A stretch of 64,000 nucleotides of DNA from Rubrivivax sp. (GCA_022843905.1 JALHMT010000002.1:143317-207316), one strand, 5' to 3'; positions 1 to 8,694 are shown, numbered from the stretch's first letter. Made by a program: numbers and translations. Notes: a model not told the origin generated them from the letters alone.

Positions 1-63
1 CCCCGGGGGGGGGGCGGGGGGCCGGGGGGCGGGGGCCAGGGCCCCCGCCACGCCTGCCGAGGG
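1..63. other. G-rich edge of the window, no gene
   Basis: This stretch is nearly pure G and C, with G runs of up to ten bases at the very start and several more by position 38. No ORF of any plausibility is present. It lies downstream of the leftmost minus-strand operon. The runs could form G-quadruplexes, or could be low-quality sequence at a contig end; the sequence alone cannot separate these. Confidence 0.5.
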
Positions 64-82
64 ACCAAGCCTCTGGCTTGGT
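64..82 (-). terminator. Perfect 8-bp hairpin after the TRAP operon
   Basis: ACCAAGCC and GGCTTGGT form a perfect 8-bp stem around a TCT loop, about 40 nt past the dctP stop codon at the end of the minus-strand operon. The placement suits transcription termination. There is no U tract, so intrinsic termination is only an inference. Confidence 0.4.
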
Positions 83-121
83 GCGGTCGGCACGACGCGC
101 CGCAGGCGCTACGGGGGGGGG

Positions 122-1153
122 TCACTTCAACCCAGCCTTGAAGGCGTTGAGAACTTCAGTTCCGGAACGGCCGCGGCGGTCCAGGTTGTCGGCCCATTCC
201 TTGGAGACGTCCTGCATCACGGCGGCCGCGGTGGCCTTGTCGGCAGGCGACAGCGGGAACAGCCTGACGCCGGCGGCCTTGACCTTCTCGATGTCGCCGG
301 CCTCGTCCTTCTCGATCTGCGTACAGGCGGCCTTGGTGAGCTGCTCGCCCATGGCGGCGAGATCCTGCTGCACGGCCGGCGGCAGCGTGGCCCAGCGCTT
401 CTCGCTGATGACCCAGTTGGCCACGAAGGTGCCGAAGTTCTCGCCGATGGTGCCGGTCTTGGACAGCTTGTGGAGGTCGTAGGGTGCCAGGCTGTTGAAG
501 GGGAAGAGCACGCCGTCGATGGTGCCGCGCGACAGCGACTCGTAGACGTCGGGCGTGGGCATCAGCACCGGCGTGGCCTTGAGCTTCTTCAGCACCAGTT
601 CCTTGGCCGAGCCCGAGGCGCGGATCTTCATGCCCTCGATGTCCTTCAGCGAGGCGAAGGGCTTGCGCGTGATGATCTGGTAGTGCGGCAGCACGGTGGT
701 GAAGAGCAGCCGCACGCCGTTGGGCTCGAACTCCTTCTTGGCCAGCAGGCCGCCCGGCTTGGCCAGGTTCCAGTAGGCCATGGTGGCCTGGCAGGAGCCG
801 CTGAAGTCCAGCGGCAGTTCGGCCACCACCGACAAGGGCATCTTGTCGGACACGAAGCCCGGTGCCACATAGGCGATGTCGATCACGCCTGCCTGCACCA
901 GCGACAGGAAGTCCTTGGCCTTGCCCATCTGCTCGGCCGGGTAGTACTCGAACTCGTAGCCCTTGGCCGCCGGGTTGGCCTTCAGGCGTTCGATCATCGG
1001 GTTGGTGATGTACTTGGGCAGGTAGTGGCCCACCGGGAAGGAGTCGGCGATCTTGATCTTCACCGGGGCCTGCGCGTGGGCCGCGGTGGTGGCGCCCAGG
1101 GCACCGAGCGTTCCGACCAGTGCCAGGGAAGCGAGCTTGAAGTGCATGTTCAT
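122..1153 (-). CDS. dctP: TRAP transporter periplasmic substrate-binding protein (DctP family)
   Basis: Solute receptor of a tripartite ATP-independent periplasmic transporter, 343 aa, the usual size for DctP/TAXI-like receptors. A cleavable signal peptide is visible: a short basic start, a hydrophobic stretch rich in A, L and G, then an AHA-QA cleavage site near residue 28. The mature protein opens with the family-typical beta strand (VKIKIADSFP). The start is set by an AAAGG ribosome-binding site 7 nt upstream. It is the last gene of the minus-strand operon, 51 bp after dctM, so the receptor matches the DctQM pair immediately upstream. The ligand is probably an organic acid that the CoA-transferase, dehydrogenase and hydratase of the same operon then degrade; its identity cannot be read from the sequence. 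The stop codon is followed by nine consecutive C (minus strand). Confidence 0.93.
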   Translation of the reverse strand: MNMHFKLASLALVGTLGALGATTAAHAQAPVKIKIADSFPVGHYLPKYITNPMIERLKANPAAKGYEFEYYPAEQMGKAKDFLSLVQAGVIDIAYVAPGFVSDKMPLSVVAELPLDFSGSCQATMAYWNLAKPGGLLAKKEFEPNGVRLLFTTVLPHYQIITRKPFASLKDIEGMKIRASGSAKELVLKKLKATPVLMPTPDVYESLSRGTIDGVLFPFNSLAPYDLHKLSKTGTIGENFGTFVANWVISEKRWATLPPAVQQDLAAMGEQLTKAACTQIEKDEAGDIEKVKAAGVRLFPLSPADKATAAAVMQDVSKEWADNLDRRGRSGTEVLNAFKAGLK

Positions 1154-1204
1154 GTCCGACCTTTCGAAGGTTTTGATGCAGGGACGGGAGGGGGCGCCTT
1201 GTCT

Positions 1205-2494
1205 CTAGGGCGCCATCTGGGCGGGGAGCCACAGGATGATGGAAGGGAAGGCCACCAGCACGACCAGCAGCAGCACGTGGCTGAAGACGTGCGGCCAGAC
1301 GCCGGCGAAGATCTCGCCCAGTGGCCGTTTTGCATAGCGCGAGACGACGAAGACGTTCAGGCCCACCGGCGGCGTGATCAGGCCCACCTCGGCCACCACG
1401 ATGATGATGACGCCGAACCAGACGGGATCGAAGCCCAGCACCTTGATCAGCGGCAGCACGATGGGCACGGTGAGGATGAGGATGGCGATCTGGTCCATCA
1501 GGCAGCCCAGCACCAGGTAGCCGAACAGGATGATGGCCAGGATCAGCCAGCGCGAGACCTCGAGCGAGCCGACCCAGCCGACGATGGCCTGCGTGCTCTG
1601 CGTGAGGGTGAGGAAGTAGCCGAAGATCTTGGCGCAGACGACGATCATGATGATCATGCAGGCGGCATGCGCCGCACGCGTCAGCGCGTGGATCAGCGTG
1701 GCACGGTTGACCTTTCCTGCGCGCACGGCCAGCAGGAAGGCGCCGAAGGCGCCCAGGCCCGAAGCCTCGGTGGGCGTGGCGATGCCGGTGTAGATCACGC
1801 CGGTGACGGCCATGAACAGCAGCAGCATCGGCCCCACCACCTTCAGCGAGCGGACCTTCTGGCCGAAGGTGTAGGCGGTGCCGGCCGGTGCCCGGGCCGG
1901 GTCCAGCAGCACCAGCACCCACACCGTGGCCATGATGGTCAGCGTGACCAGGATGCCGGGGATGACGCCGCCGATCAGCAGCTGCCCGATGCTGACGTCG
2001 GCGATGATGCCGTAGAGCACCAGCGCGATGCTGGGGGGTATCAGCATGGCCAGCGTGCCCGAGATGGCCACCACGCCGGCGGCCAGGCTGGGGTCGTACC
2101 CTTGCTTGAGCATGGCCGGCATGGTGGTGGACGACAGCGTGGCCGCCGACGCCGTGCTCGAGCCCGAGATGGCGCCGAAGCCGGCCCCCGCGATGGCCGT
2201 GGCCATCGCCAGGCCGCCGGGCGTGCGGCCGACCCAGGTGGCCGCCGCCTTGAAGAGGTTGTCGGCCACGCCGCTGAGGATCACGAACTCGGCCATCAGG
2301 ATGAACATCGGCACCGAGATCAGTTCGTAGGCGCCCGCGGTGGACAGCGGGGCGGTGGTGATCACGCCGGCCAGCACGTCCAGGCCGCCGATCAGGTACA
2401 GGCCCGTGCTGCCGGCCACCGCCAGCGAAAACGCCACCGGCATGCCCATGGCCAGCATCGCGAACAGCAGCGCCGTGATGCCGCCGGCCATCAT
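1205..2494 (-). CDS. dctM: TRAP transporter large permease (DctM)
   Basis: The 12-TM-type ion-coupled translocation subunit of the TRAP transporter, 429 aa, a normal length. The N terminus (MMAGGITALLFAMLAMGMP) begins the first membrane helix, and hydrophobic segments continue throughout. DctM-like features include the conserved SGSSTASAA stretch and a C-terminal PPVGLNVFV motif. The open frame runs further upstream, but the start at 2494 is preferred because it overlaps the DctQ stop in an ATGA arrangement and begins the DctM homology. It works with DctQ and DctP, in the same transcription unit. Confidence 0.93.
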   Translation of the reverse strand: MMAGGITALLFAMLAMGMPVAFSLAVAGSTGLYLIGGLDVLAGVITTAPLSTAGAYELISVPMFILMAEFVILSGVADNLFKAAATWVGRTPGGLAMATAIAGAGFGAISGSSTASAATLSSTTMPAMLKQGYDPSLAAGVVAISGTLAMLIPPSIALVLYGIIADVSIGQLLIGGVIPGILVTLTIMATVWVLVLLDPARAPAGTAYTFGQKVRSLKVVGPMLLLFMAVTGVIYTGIATPTEASGLGAFGAFLLAVRAGKVNRATLIHALTRAAHAACMIIMIVVCAKIFGYFLTLTQSTQAIVGWVGSLEVSRWLILAIILFGYLVLGCLMDQIAILILTVPIVLPLIKVLGFDPVWFGVIIIVVAEVGLITPPVGLNVFVVSRYAKRPLGEIFAGVWPHVFSHVLLLVVLVAFPSIILWLPAQMAP

Positions 2495-3069
2495 GGCTTG
2501 GCCTCCTCTGCGCCCGAGATCGGCGGCAGCGGCGCGGCGTCGCGCCCGCTGGCCAGGGTGGCTGCGTAGCCCAGCGCATTGAGCGCCAGCCGCAGCGTGA
2601 GCATGCCGAAGCCCAGCGGCAGCAGCACGCTGACGGTCCAGGTCGGCGTGGCCAGACCGCTGGTGGAGACGGCCTGGCTGGTGAAGTCCTTCCAGGTGTG
2701 CTGCGCCGAGACCACGGTGCACAGCGCGAACACCGGCAGGGCGGCCAGGCTGGTGATCAGTTCCAGCGTGTAGCGGGCCCGGCGACTGATGTGGTTGTGC
2801 AGGATGTCGACGGCCACGTGGCCGTGCGACTTCAGCGTGTGCGACACGGCCAGGAAGAACAGCCCCGGCATCAGGTAGCTGGAGATGACCTGGTAGGACC
2901 ACTGCAGCGGCGCGTTGAACAGGTAGCGCAGCGAGACGTCGGCCACCACCACGCACATCAGCGCGAACAGCATGCCGCAGCCCAGCACCATCAGTGCGTC
3001 GTCGATCAGGTCGATGGCACGGCGCAGGCCGCCGAAGCGGTGGGTGGAGGCGGCGTGAGTCGTGCCCAT
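2491..3069 (-). CDS. dctQ: TRAP transporter small permease (DctQ)
   Basis: The four-helix small membrane subunit of the TRAP transporter, 192 aa, usual for DctQ. Four hydrophobic segments are visible (about residues 22-45, 58-78, 98-120, 140-165), and a family-like HVAVDIL stretch follows TM2. The start at 3069 shares one base with the enoyl-CoA hydratase stop (TGATG), and its stop overlaps the dctM start by four bases (ATGA), so the three genes are translationally linked. The open frame upstream of 3069 is only an overlap with the hydratase gene. Confidence 0.9.
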   Translation of the reverse strand: MGTTHAASTHRFGGLRRAIDLIDDALMVLGCGMLFALMCVVVADVSLRYLFNAPLQWSYQVISSYLMPGLFFLAVSHTLKSHGHVAVDILHNHISRRARYTLELITSLAALPVFALCTVVSAQHTWKDFTSQAVSTSGLATPTWTVSVLLPLGFGMLTLRLALNALGYAATLASGRDAAPLPPISGAEEAKP

Positions 3070-3830
3070 CAACGGCCCTTCCACTGCGGCGCGCGCTTCT
3101 CGCGGAAGGCGCGCGGGCCTTCCTGCGCGTCTTCGCTGCGGTAGACGCTGTCGAACAGGTGCTCGGCGGCGCGCAAGGCGGCGCTGCGACCCATCTCGGT
3201 GGACAGATGGACCATCTCGCGCGCCGCGCGCACCGTCAGCGGCGCGTTGGCGGCAATGCGCTCGGCCAGGGCGAAGCAGGTGGGCAGCAGGTCTGCGGCC
3301 GGCACCACGCGGTTGACGAAGCCGATCTGCAGCGCGCGCTGCGCGTCGATGGGCTCGCCGGTCAGCAGCAGCTCCATCATGGCGCGCTGCTGCACCATGT
3401 GCACCAGCGGCGGTGCCCAGGGCATGCCGCGGCCGACACGCGCTTCGGTGATGCCGAACGTCGCATGGTCTGCCGCCACGCACAGGTCGCACATCTGCGC
3501 GAAGAGCCAGCCGCCGGCAAAGGCCACGCCGTTGACGGCGGCGATGGTCGGCTTGCTGAGGTTCACGCCCTGGCCGATGACCGGCAGGAAACCGCGCGGC
3601 GGCACCGCCAGGCCGGTGGCTGCGGCTTCCTTCAGGTCCATGCCGGCGCAGAAGGCCTTCTCGCCACTGCCCGTGAGGATGGCCACGCGCGCCGCGTCGT
3701 CGGCCTCGAAGCGCGCGAAGGCCTCGAACAGGCCCTGGCGCATGCCCGCACTGATGGCGTTCAGCTGCGCGGGCCGGTTCAGCGTGATCAGCACCACCGC
3801 ACCGCGGGTTTGATAGAGCACGTCGTCCAT
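3069..3830 (-). CDS. Enoyl-CoA hydratase/isomerase (crotonase) family protein
   Basis: Crotonase-fold enzyme of 253 aa. The N terminus (VVLITLNRPAQLNAIS) and the oxyanion-hole region (AFCAGMDLKE) are typical of the family, as is the AVNGVAFAGGW turn. The second acidic catalytic position falls in the EARVGRGMPWAP region, which differs from classic hydratases (glycine/proline-rich rather than E-x-x-LGLxP), so the exact reaction (hydration, isomerisation or hydrolysis) is open. The start at MDDVLYQ is preferred over 19 upstream residues that have no homology-like content. It lies 11 bp after the acyl-CoA dehydrogenase gene and probably acts on its product. Confidence 0.88.
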   Translation of the reverse strand: MDDVLYQTRGAVVLITLNRPAQLNAISAGMRQGLFEAFARFEADDAARVAILTGSGEKAFCAGMDLKEAAATGLAVPPRGFLPVIGQGVNLSKPTIAAVNGVAFAGGWLFAQMCDLCVAADHATFGITEARVGRGMPWAPPLVHMVQQRAMMELLLTGEPIDAQRALQIGFVNRVVPAADLLPTCFALAERIAANAPLTVRAAREMVHLSTEMGRSAALRAAEHLFDSVYRSEDAQEGPRAFREKRAPQWKGR

Positions 3831-3841
3831 GGTCGCTGTGC

Positions 3842-5008
3842 TCAATAGGATTTCGGAAGGCCCAGCACGCGCTCGGCGATGTAGCACAGCACCAGCTGCG
3901 GGCTGATGGGCGCGATGCGCGGGATCATCACCTCGCGCAGGTAGCGTTCGACGTGGTACTCCTTGGCGTAGCCGAAGCCGCCGTGCGTCATCACGGCCTG
4001 CTGGCAGGCGTTGAAGCCGGCCTCGCCGGCCAGGTACTTGGCGGCGTTGGCGGCGGCGCCGCAGTCCAGGCCGTTGTCGTACTGCCAGGCGGCCTGCATC
4101 ACCATCAGGTTGGCGGCTTCCAGCGCCATCCAGTTCTGCGCCAGCGGGTGTTGTATGCCCTGGTTCTGGCCGATCGGCCGGTTGAAGACCACGCGCTCCT
4201 TGGCGTAGGCCACGGCGCGCGACAGCGCCAGGCGGCCGATGCCCACGGCCTCGGCGGCGATCAGCACGCGTTCGGGGTTCATGCCGTGCAGGATGTAGCG
4301 GAAGCCTTCACCCTCTTCGCCGATGCGGTCCTCGACGGGGATCTCGTAGTCCTCGAAGAACAGCTCGTTGCTGTCCACGCACTTGCGGCCCATCTTCTCG
4401 ATCTCGTGCACGGTCACGCGGCTGCGGTCGAAGCGCGTGTAGAAGAGGCTCAGGCCCTGCGTCGGCTTGCTCACCTGCTCCAGCGGCGTGGTGCGCGCCA
4501 GCAGCAGGATGTGGTCGGCCACCTGGGCGGTGCTGATCCACACCTTCTGGCCGTTGACGAGGTAGCGGTCGCCGTGGCGCACGGCGCGCGTCTTCAGCTG
4601 CGTGGTGTTCAGGCCCGTGTTGGGTTCGGTCACGCCGAAGCAGCTCTTGACCTCGCCGCGCGCCACGGGCGGCAGCATGCGGCGGCGCTGTTCGTGATTG
4701 CCGAACACCGCCACCGGGTTCAGTCCGAAGAGGTTGATGTGCACCGACGACGCCGCCGACATGCCGCCGCCCGACTGCGCGATGGTCTGCATCATCACGG
4801 CCGCCTCGGTCACGCCCAGGCCGGCGCCACCGAACTCGGGCGCGATGCACATGCCCAGCCAGCCGTCGTCGGCCAGCGCGCGGTAGAAGGCTTCGGGGAA
4901 GGTGCCGTCGTGGTCGCGTTCGAACCAGTAGTCGTCGCCGAAGCGGGCGCAGATGCGGCCGACGGCCTCGCGGATGCGTTCGTGCTGTTCGACCGGGGCG
5001 AAGTTCAT
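3842..5008 (-). CDS. Acyl-CoA dehydrogenase family protein
   Basis: FAD-dependent acyl-CoA dehydrogenase of 388 aa with the standard three-domain order: an alpha-helical N domain, a middle beta domain with the substrate/FAD loop (CFGVTEPNTGLNTT, residues 123-136) and WIST (158-160 region), and a helical C domain with the VFNRPIGQNQGIQHPLA FAD-binding stretch. At the usual C-terminal catalytic position, where most family members read YEGT, this protein reads RIAPISPQ, so the common base is absent. Glu246 (NPERVL) lies where isovaleryl-CoA and long-chain dehydrogenases carry their base and may replace it; this is inference. The start codon overlaps the CoA-transferase stop (ATGA). Electrons presumably pass to ETF. 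Confidence 0.92.
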   Translation of the reverse strand: MNFAPVEQHERIREAVGRICARFGDDYWFERDHDGTFPEAFYRALADDGWLGMCIAPEFGGAGLGVTEAAVMMQTIAQSGGGMSAASSVHINLFGLNPVAVFGNHEQRRRMLPPVARGEVKSCFGVTEPNTGLNTTQLKTRAVRHGDRYLVNGQKVWISTAQVADHILLLARTTPLEQVSKPTQGLSLFYTRFDRSRVTVHEIEKMGRKCVDSNELFFEDYEIPVEDRIGEEGEGFRYILHGMNPERVLIAAEAVGIGRLALSRAVAYAKERVVFNRPIGQNQGIQHPLAQNWMALEAANLMVMQAAWQYDNGLDCGAAANAAKYLAGEAGFNACQQAVMTHGGFGYAKEYHVERYLREVMIPRIAPISPQLVLCYIAERVLGLPKSY

Positions 5009-6234
5009 GTCGGGGTGCTGTTGGTTTGTCGGGGGGGGCTCGTCGGGAGCGCGACCGCCCCTTCGGCGACCAGGGCGGCGATTTCATCGGCGTCGAAGCC
5101 CGCCTGCTGCAGCACCTCGGCGCTGTGCTCGCCCAGGCGCGGCGCCGGGCGCGGTGTGTCGGGGCTGCTGTCGGACCACTGCATGGGCATGCGCATCTGG
5201 CGCAGCGGGCCTTCGCTGGGGTGGTCCACCATCGTGAAGAAGCCGGTGGCGGCCAGGTGCGGGTCGGCCAGCAGGCCCGGCAGGTCGTTCATCGGCATGA
5301 AGGGGATGTCGGCGGCTTCCAGCAGCAGCATCCACTCGGCGGTGTCGCGTTCCTCGAAGATGCGGCCGAGCTCGGCGTAGCAGTGGTCGATGTGGCGCGA
5401 GCGGCCGGCGAAGGTGGCGAATCGATGATCGTCCAGCAGCGACTCACGGCCCACCGCGCGCAGGAAGCTCAGCCACTGCTTGTCGTTGTAGACCAGGGCG
5501 CAGACGTGGCCGTCGCGCGTCCGGTAGGGCTTGCGCTGCGGCGACAGCTGCCGCGCGTAGCCGCCGGCGTCCAGCGGCGGCTCGAAGCTCAGGCCGCCGA
5601 GGTGGTCGCCCAGGATGAAGCCGGCCATGGTCTCGAACATCGGCACGTCCAGCCGCTGGCCGCGGCCGCTGCGCTGGCGCGCCAGCAGGCTGGCCAGGAT
5701 GCCGCCCACGGCGGTCAGTCCGACGATGCGGTCGGCCATGGCGCTGGGCACGTAGCGGGGCGTGCCGTCGCCGGAACGCGCGATGAGGTGCGACAGGCCC
5801 GCACCGCCCTGCATCAGGTCGTCGTAGGCCGGTCGCGCAGCGTAAGGGCCGTCCTGCCCGAAACCGAACAGGCCGGCGTAGACCAGCCGCGGATTGAGCG
5901 CCGAGACGGCCTCGAAGCCCAGTCCCAGCCGCTCCATCGCCTGCGGGCGCACGTTGTAGACCAGCACGTCGGCGTCCACCAGCAGGCGCTGCAGCACCTT
6001 GAGCCCGGCCGGCTTCTTCAGGTCCAGGCACAGGCTGCGCTTGTTGCGGTTGGTGTTCAGGAAGATCGGGCCCATGTCGGCGTGGCGCGCCGGGCCGATC
6101 TGGCGCACCAGGTCGCCGGCGGGCGCCTCGACCTTGATCACGTCGGCGCCCATGTCGCCCAGCGACAGCGTGGCGAACGGACCCATCAGCACCGACGTCA
6201 TGTCGATCACCTTGATGCCGTGCAGCGGACCCAT
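5005..6234 (-). CDS. CaiB/BaiF-family (class III) CoA-transferase
   Basis: First gene of the operon, 409 aa, the size of formyl-CoA-transferase-type enzymes. It has the family N terminus (GIKVIDMTSVLMGPFAT), the CoA-binding RNKRSLCLDLK stretch, and the catalytic aspartate in the PAYDD motif (Asp138). It moves CoA from an acyl-CoA donor to a carboxylic acid, which fits activation of the acid imported by the TRAP system before the dehydrogenase acts. The last ten codons include a run of eight C (minus strand; 5031-5038), and the stop overlaps the next start by four bases, so slippage there would alter the C terminus and the coupling. The substrate is unknown. Confidence 0.93.
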   Translation of the reverse strand: MGPLHGIKVIDMTSVLMGPFATLSLGDMGADVIKVEAPAGDLVRQIGPARHADMGPIFLNTNRNKRSLCLDLKKPAGLKVLQRLLVDADVLVYNVRPQAMERLGLGFEAVSALNPRLVYAGLFGFGQDGPYAARPAYDDLMQGGAGLSHLIARSGDGTPRYVPSAMADRIVGLTAVGGILASLLARQRSGRGQRLDVPMFETMAGFILGDHLGGLSFEPPLDAGGYARQLSPQRKPYRTRDGHVCALVYNDKQWLSFLRAVGRESLLDDHRFATFAGRSRHIDHCYAELGRIFEERDTAEWMLLLEAADIPFMPMNDLPGLLADPHLAATGFFTMVDHPSEGPLRQMRMPMQWSDSSPDTPRPAPRLGEHSAEVLQQAGFDADEIAALVAEGAVALPTSPPRQTNSTPT

Positions 6235-6479
6235 GGCTGGCCTGTCGAACCCTTCGTGGACGTGGTCTGTCGGACGGGCGCGCGCGGCAATCGCAGGGCG
6301 CGGGCTGGTTCGATGCAGTGTTCATCAATGTGGACGATTTGACCACCTAGGGAAACCAGCTATCGAAATGAGCGGGCCCGCACGACCCGGGCCACGCCCT
6401 TTCGGCAAGGGAAAACACCAGTCCCGCCTGCGCCCATCGGCGCAGGCCGATGCTGTCCAGCAGGAAGTACAGTGCGTGC
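6235..6479. promoter_or_regulatory. Divergent promoter region between the CoA/TRAP operon and the MFS-iclR genes
   Basis: Non-coding on both strands and placed between two divergent transcription units. GTGG and CCAC arms at 6330-6346 flank a 9-nt AT-richer spacer (ACGATTTGA); this is a possible regulator half-site pair, but the arms are short and no clear sigma-70 boxes stand out. The IclR-type regulator encoded just beyond the MFS gene is the obvious candidate to bind here. Confidence 0.4.
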
Positions 6480-7754
6480 GTGCACAAGAACATCGGCGCC
6501 GATCCGCTGCCCCTGCCGCCCGCCGCGATGCCGCTGCTGGTGCTGGCGCTGTGCTTCCTGTTCAACCTGGCCGGCCGCGGCGTGGGCGACACCTACATGG
6601 TGTTCCTGCTGCCGCTGGGCAACGAGTTCGGCTGGCACCGCTCGCAGATGACCAGCGTGTACTCGTCGATGATGGTGGTCAACGGACTGGCGGCGCCCCT
6701 GGCGGGCATGGTCTTCGAGCGCTTCGGCCCGCGTGTGCTGTACGCCGGCGGCCTGGCCCTGCTGGCCAGCGCCAACCTGCTGGCCGGGCAGCTGCACCAG
6801 CTGTGGCAGTTCTACCTGGCCGTCGGGCTGCTGGGCGGCCTGGGGGCCTCGGCGCTGGGCATGGTGCCGGCCTCGGCGCTCATCAGCCGCTGGTTCCAGG
6901 GCCGGCTCAGCACGGCCATCGGCCTGGCCTACGCGGGCTTCGGCGTCGGTTCCCTGCTGATGGTGCCGCTGACGCAATGGCTCATCGAGCGTCACGGCTG
7001 GCGCGAGGCCTACAGCCTGCTGGGCACCGGGGTGCTGTGCCTGCTGCCGCTGGCGCTGCTGGGGCCCTGGCGCAGCATCCGCGCCGGCCATCCGGCCACC
7101 TCGGCCAGGCGCACCCCGAAGGGCGGCAGCGCGCTGGGGCCGCTGCGCGAGGCCTTGCGCCACCGGCCGTTCTGGATGCTGGTGCAGGTGATGTTCTTCA
7201 CCGCGGTGGGCATGTACGTGATCATCGTGCAGTCGGTGGCCTACCTCATCGACATCGGCTTCGCGCCGCTGAAGGCGGCCAGTGCCTTCGGCGCGGCGGC
7301 CATGCTGTCGGTGGTGGGTGTCACCGGCGCCGGCTGGCTGGCCGACCGCTTCGGCTACAAGCGCGCGGCCACGGTCAGTTTTGCCGGCACCTTCATGGGT
7401 GCGGCGCTGCTGATGGCGCTGTCGTTCTGGCCCTCGCACGGCCTGCTGGTGGCCTACGTGCTGCTGTTCGGCATCTGCCAGGGGGCGCGCGGGCCCATCA
7501 CCGCCAGCCTCAGTGCGCGGCTGTTCCCCGGCCCGGGCCTGGCCCCCATCTACGGCACCATCTACGCCTGCATGTCGATCGGTGCGGGCCTGGGCGCGCT
7601 GCTGTCGGGCGTACTGCATGATCTGACCGGCGGCTACCGTGCCAGCTTCGTGCTGGCCATGGTCTGCGTGGTGTTTGCCGCCGCGCCCTTCTGGACCACG
7701 CGCGCCCTGGTGCCGCCGCGTCCTTCCGAGTCTTCCGGAGGTGCTGCCCCGTGA
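6480..7754 (+). CDS. MFS transporter
   Basis: Major facilitator superfamily carrier, about 424 aa, with twelve hydrophobic segments and an MFS motif A-like loop (LADRFGYKRAA) between TM8 and TM9. The start is uncertain. ATG at 6450 has no ribosome-binding site; GTG at 6480 follows AGGAAG (6462-6467) at a long 12-nt spacing; ATG at 6528 begins directly at the first membrane helix. The 3' end overlaps the iclR-type gene by four bases (GTGA), so both are co-translated. It is divergent from the CoA/TRAP operon and may be a second carrier for the same or a related acid. The C-terminal membrane segments resemble monocarboxylate/oxalate-formate-like carriers of proteobacteria. Confidence 0.9.
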   Translation: MHKNIGADPLPLPPAAMPLLVLALCFLFNLAGRGVGDTYMVFLLPLGNEFGWHRSQMTSVYSSMMVVNGLAAPLAGMVFERFGPRVLYAGGLALLASANLLAGQLHQLWQFYLAVGLLGGLGASALGMVPASALISRWFQGRLSTAIGLAYAGFGVGSLLMVPLTQWLIERHGWREAYSLLGTGVLCLLPLALLGPWRSIRAGHPATSARRTPKGGSALGPLREALRHRPFWMLVQVMFFTAVGMYVIIVQSVAYLIDIGFAPLKAASAFGAAAMLSVVGVTGAGWLADRFGYKRAATVSFAGTFMGAALLMALSFWPSHGLLVAYVLLFGICQGARGPITASLSARLFPGPGLAPIYGTIYACMSIGAGLGALLSGVLHDLTGGYRASFVLAMVCVVFAAAPFWTTRALVPPRPSESSGGAAP

Positions 7755-8620
7755 ACGTCAAGCAAGCCGCCAACGTGCTCGAACTGATCGAGTACTTCGC
7801 ACAGCACCAGCGCCCGGCCACGCTGGCCGAGCTGGCGCGCCATTTCGGCTGGCCGCGCTCGAGCACCTTCAACCTGCTGGGCACGCTGGCCAGCCGTGGC
7901 TACCTCTACGAACCGCGGGCACGCGGCAGCTTCTACCCGTCGCCGCTGTGGATGTCGCTGCTGCGCGAAGTCGAGCGGGCCGACCCCATCCCCGAGCCGC
8001 TGCGCGAGATGCTGCGCAGCCTGGCGCACAAGACCGGCGAGACAGCGGTGCTGGCGGCCACCAGCGGCAGCCAGGCGATGTTCATCGACGTGATGGAGTC
8101 GCCGCATGCCATCCGCTACAACGCCGCGCCCGGCAAGACGGTGCCACTGCACGTCACCGCCACCGGCCGTGCGCTGCTGTCGCAGCTGGCCCCGGCCGAC
8201 CGCGCCGGCGTGCTGCGCCGGGCCGTGTTCGAGCGCTACACGCCGACCACGCTGATGAGCGTGGCGGCGGTGGAGGCCGAGATCCAGCGCTCGCTGCTGC
8301 GCGGCTGGTTCGAAGGCAACGCCGAGTTCACTGCCGACCTCGGCGGGGTGGCGCTGCCGCTGCCGCTGCCGCACCGTCGGCTGGCCGTGCTGGTGGCCGG
8401 GCCGATGTTCCGCCTGACCGGACGCAGTGCCGAGCTGGCCGAGGCCCTGCGCGGAGAGATGGAGCGCTGCGTCGCCGCGCTGGCGGCCGAGGAGGGTGCG
8501 CGCAACGGCGACGCCGCCCCGGTCCCTCGCCGCGCCCGCGCGGCCACCAGCCCGGCCGCCACGACGCCCACCGGCCAGGCCGCGCGCCCATCCGGCGCGA
8601 GAGCCGCTCGCACCCGCTGA
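7751..8620 (+). CDS. IclR-family transcriptional regulator
   Basis: 289 aa. An N-terminal winged helix-turn-helix (residues 1-60; TLAELARHFGWPRSSTFNLL is the helix-turn-helix) is followed by the IclR effector-binding domain (about 75-245), with the typical PGKTVPLHVTATGRALLS stretch. The GTG start lies inside the MFS stop region, giving a 4-nt overlap. The last ~40 residues are Ala/Pro/Arg-rich and probably disordered. IclR regulators commonly control adjacent catabolic operons in response to an aromatic or short organic acid, so it likely controls the divergent CoA/TRAP operon and its own MFS partner; this is inferred from position. Confidence 0.9.
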   Translation: MNVKQAANVLELIEYFAQHQRPATLAELARHFGWPRSSTFNLLGTLASRGYLYEPRARGSFYPSPLWMSLLREVERADPIPEPLREMLRSLAHKTGETAVLAATSGSQAMFIDVMESPHAIRYNAAPGKTVPLHVTATGRALLSQLAPADRAGVLRRAVFERYTPTTLMSVAAVEAEIQRSLLRGWFEGNAEFTADLGGVALPLPLPHRRLAVLVAGPMFRLTGRSAELAEALRGEMERCVAALAAEEGARNGDAAPVPRRARAATSPAATTPTGQAARPSGARAARTR

Positions 8621-8694
8621 TCCTTTCTGTCGGCCGAGGCAGGGGGGCATGATGCTGCACTGCGGCAAGCTTCGGCGCGCCTGCCGCAAAACCC

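Noticed and set aside
1..40. G-quadruplex regulatory element
   Set aside because: The G runs are at the extreme edge of the window and could be low-quality sequence; no gene depends on them, so no function is claimed.
470..2569. Long plus-strand ORF opposite the TRAP genes (699 codons)
   Set aside because: His/Gln/Arg-rich composition typical of the antisense of GC-rich coding DNA, with no recognisable domain, and it covers strongly supported minus-strand genes.
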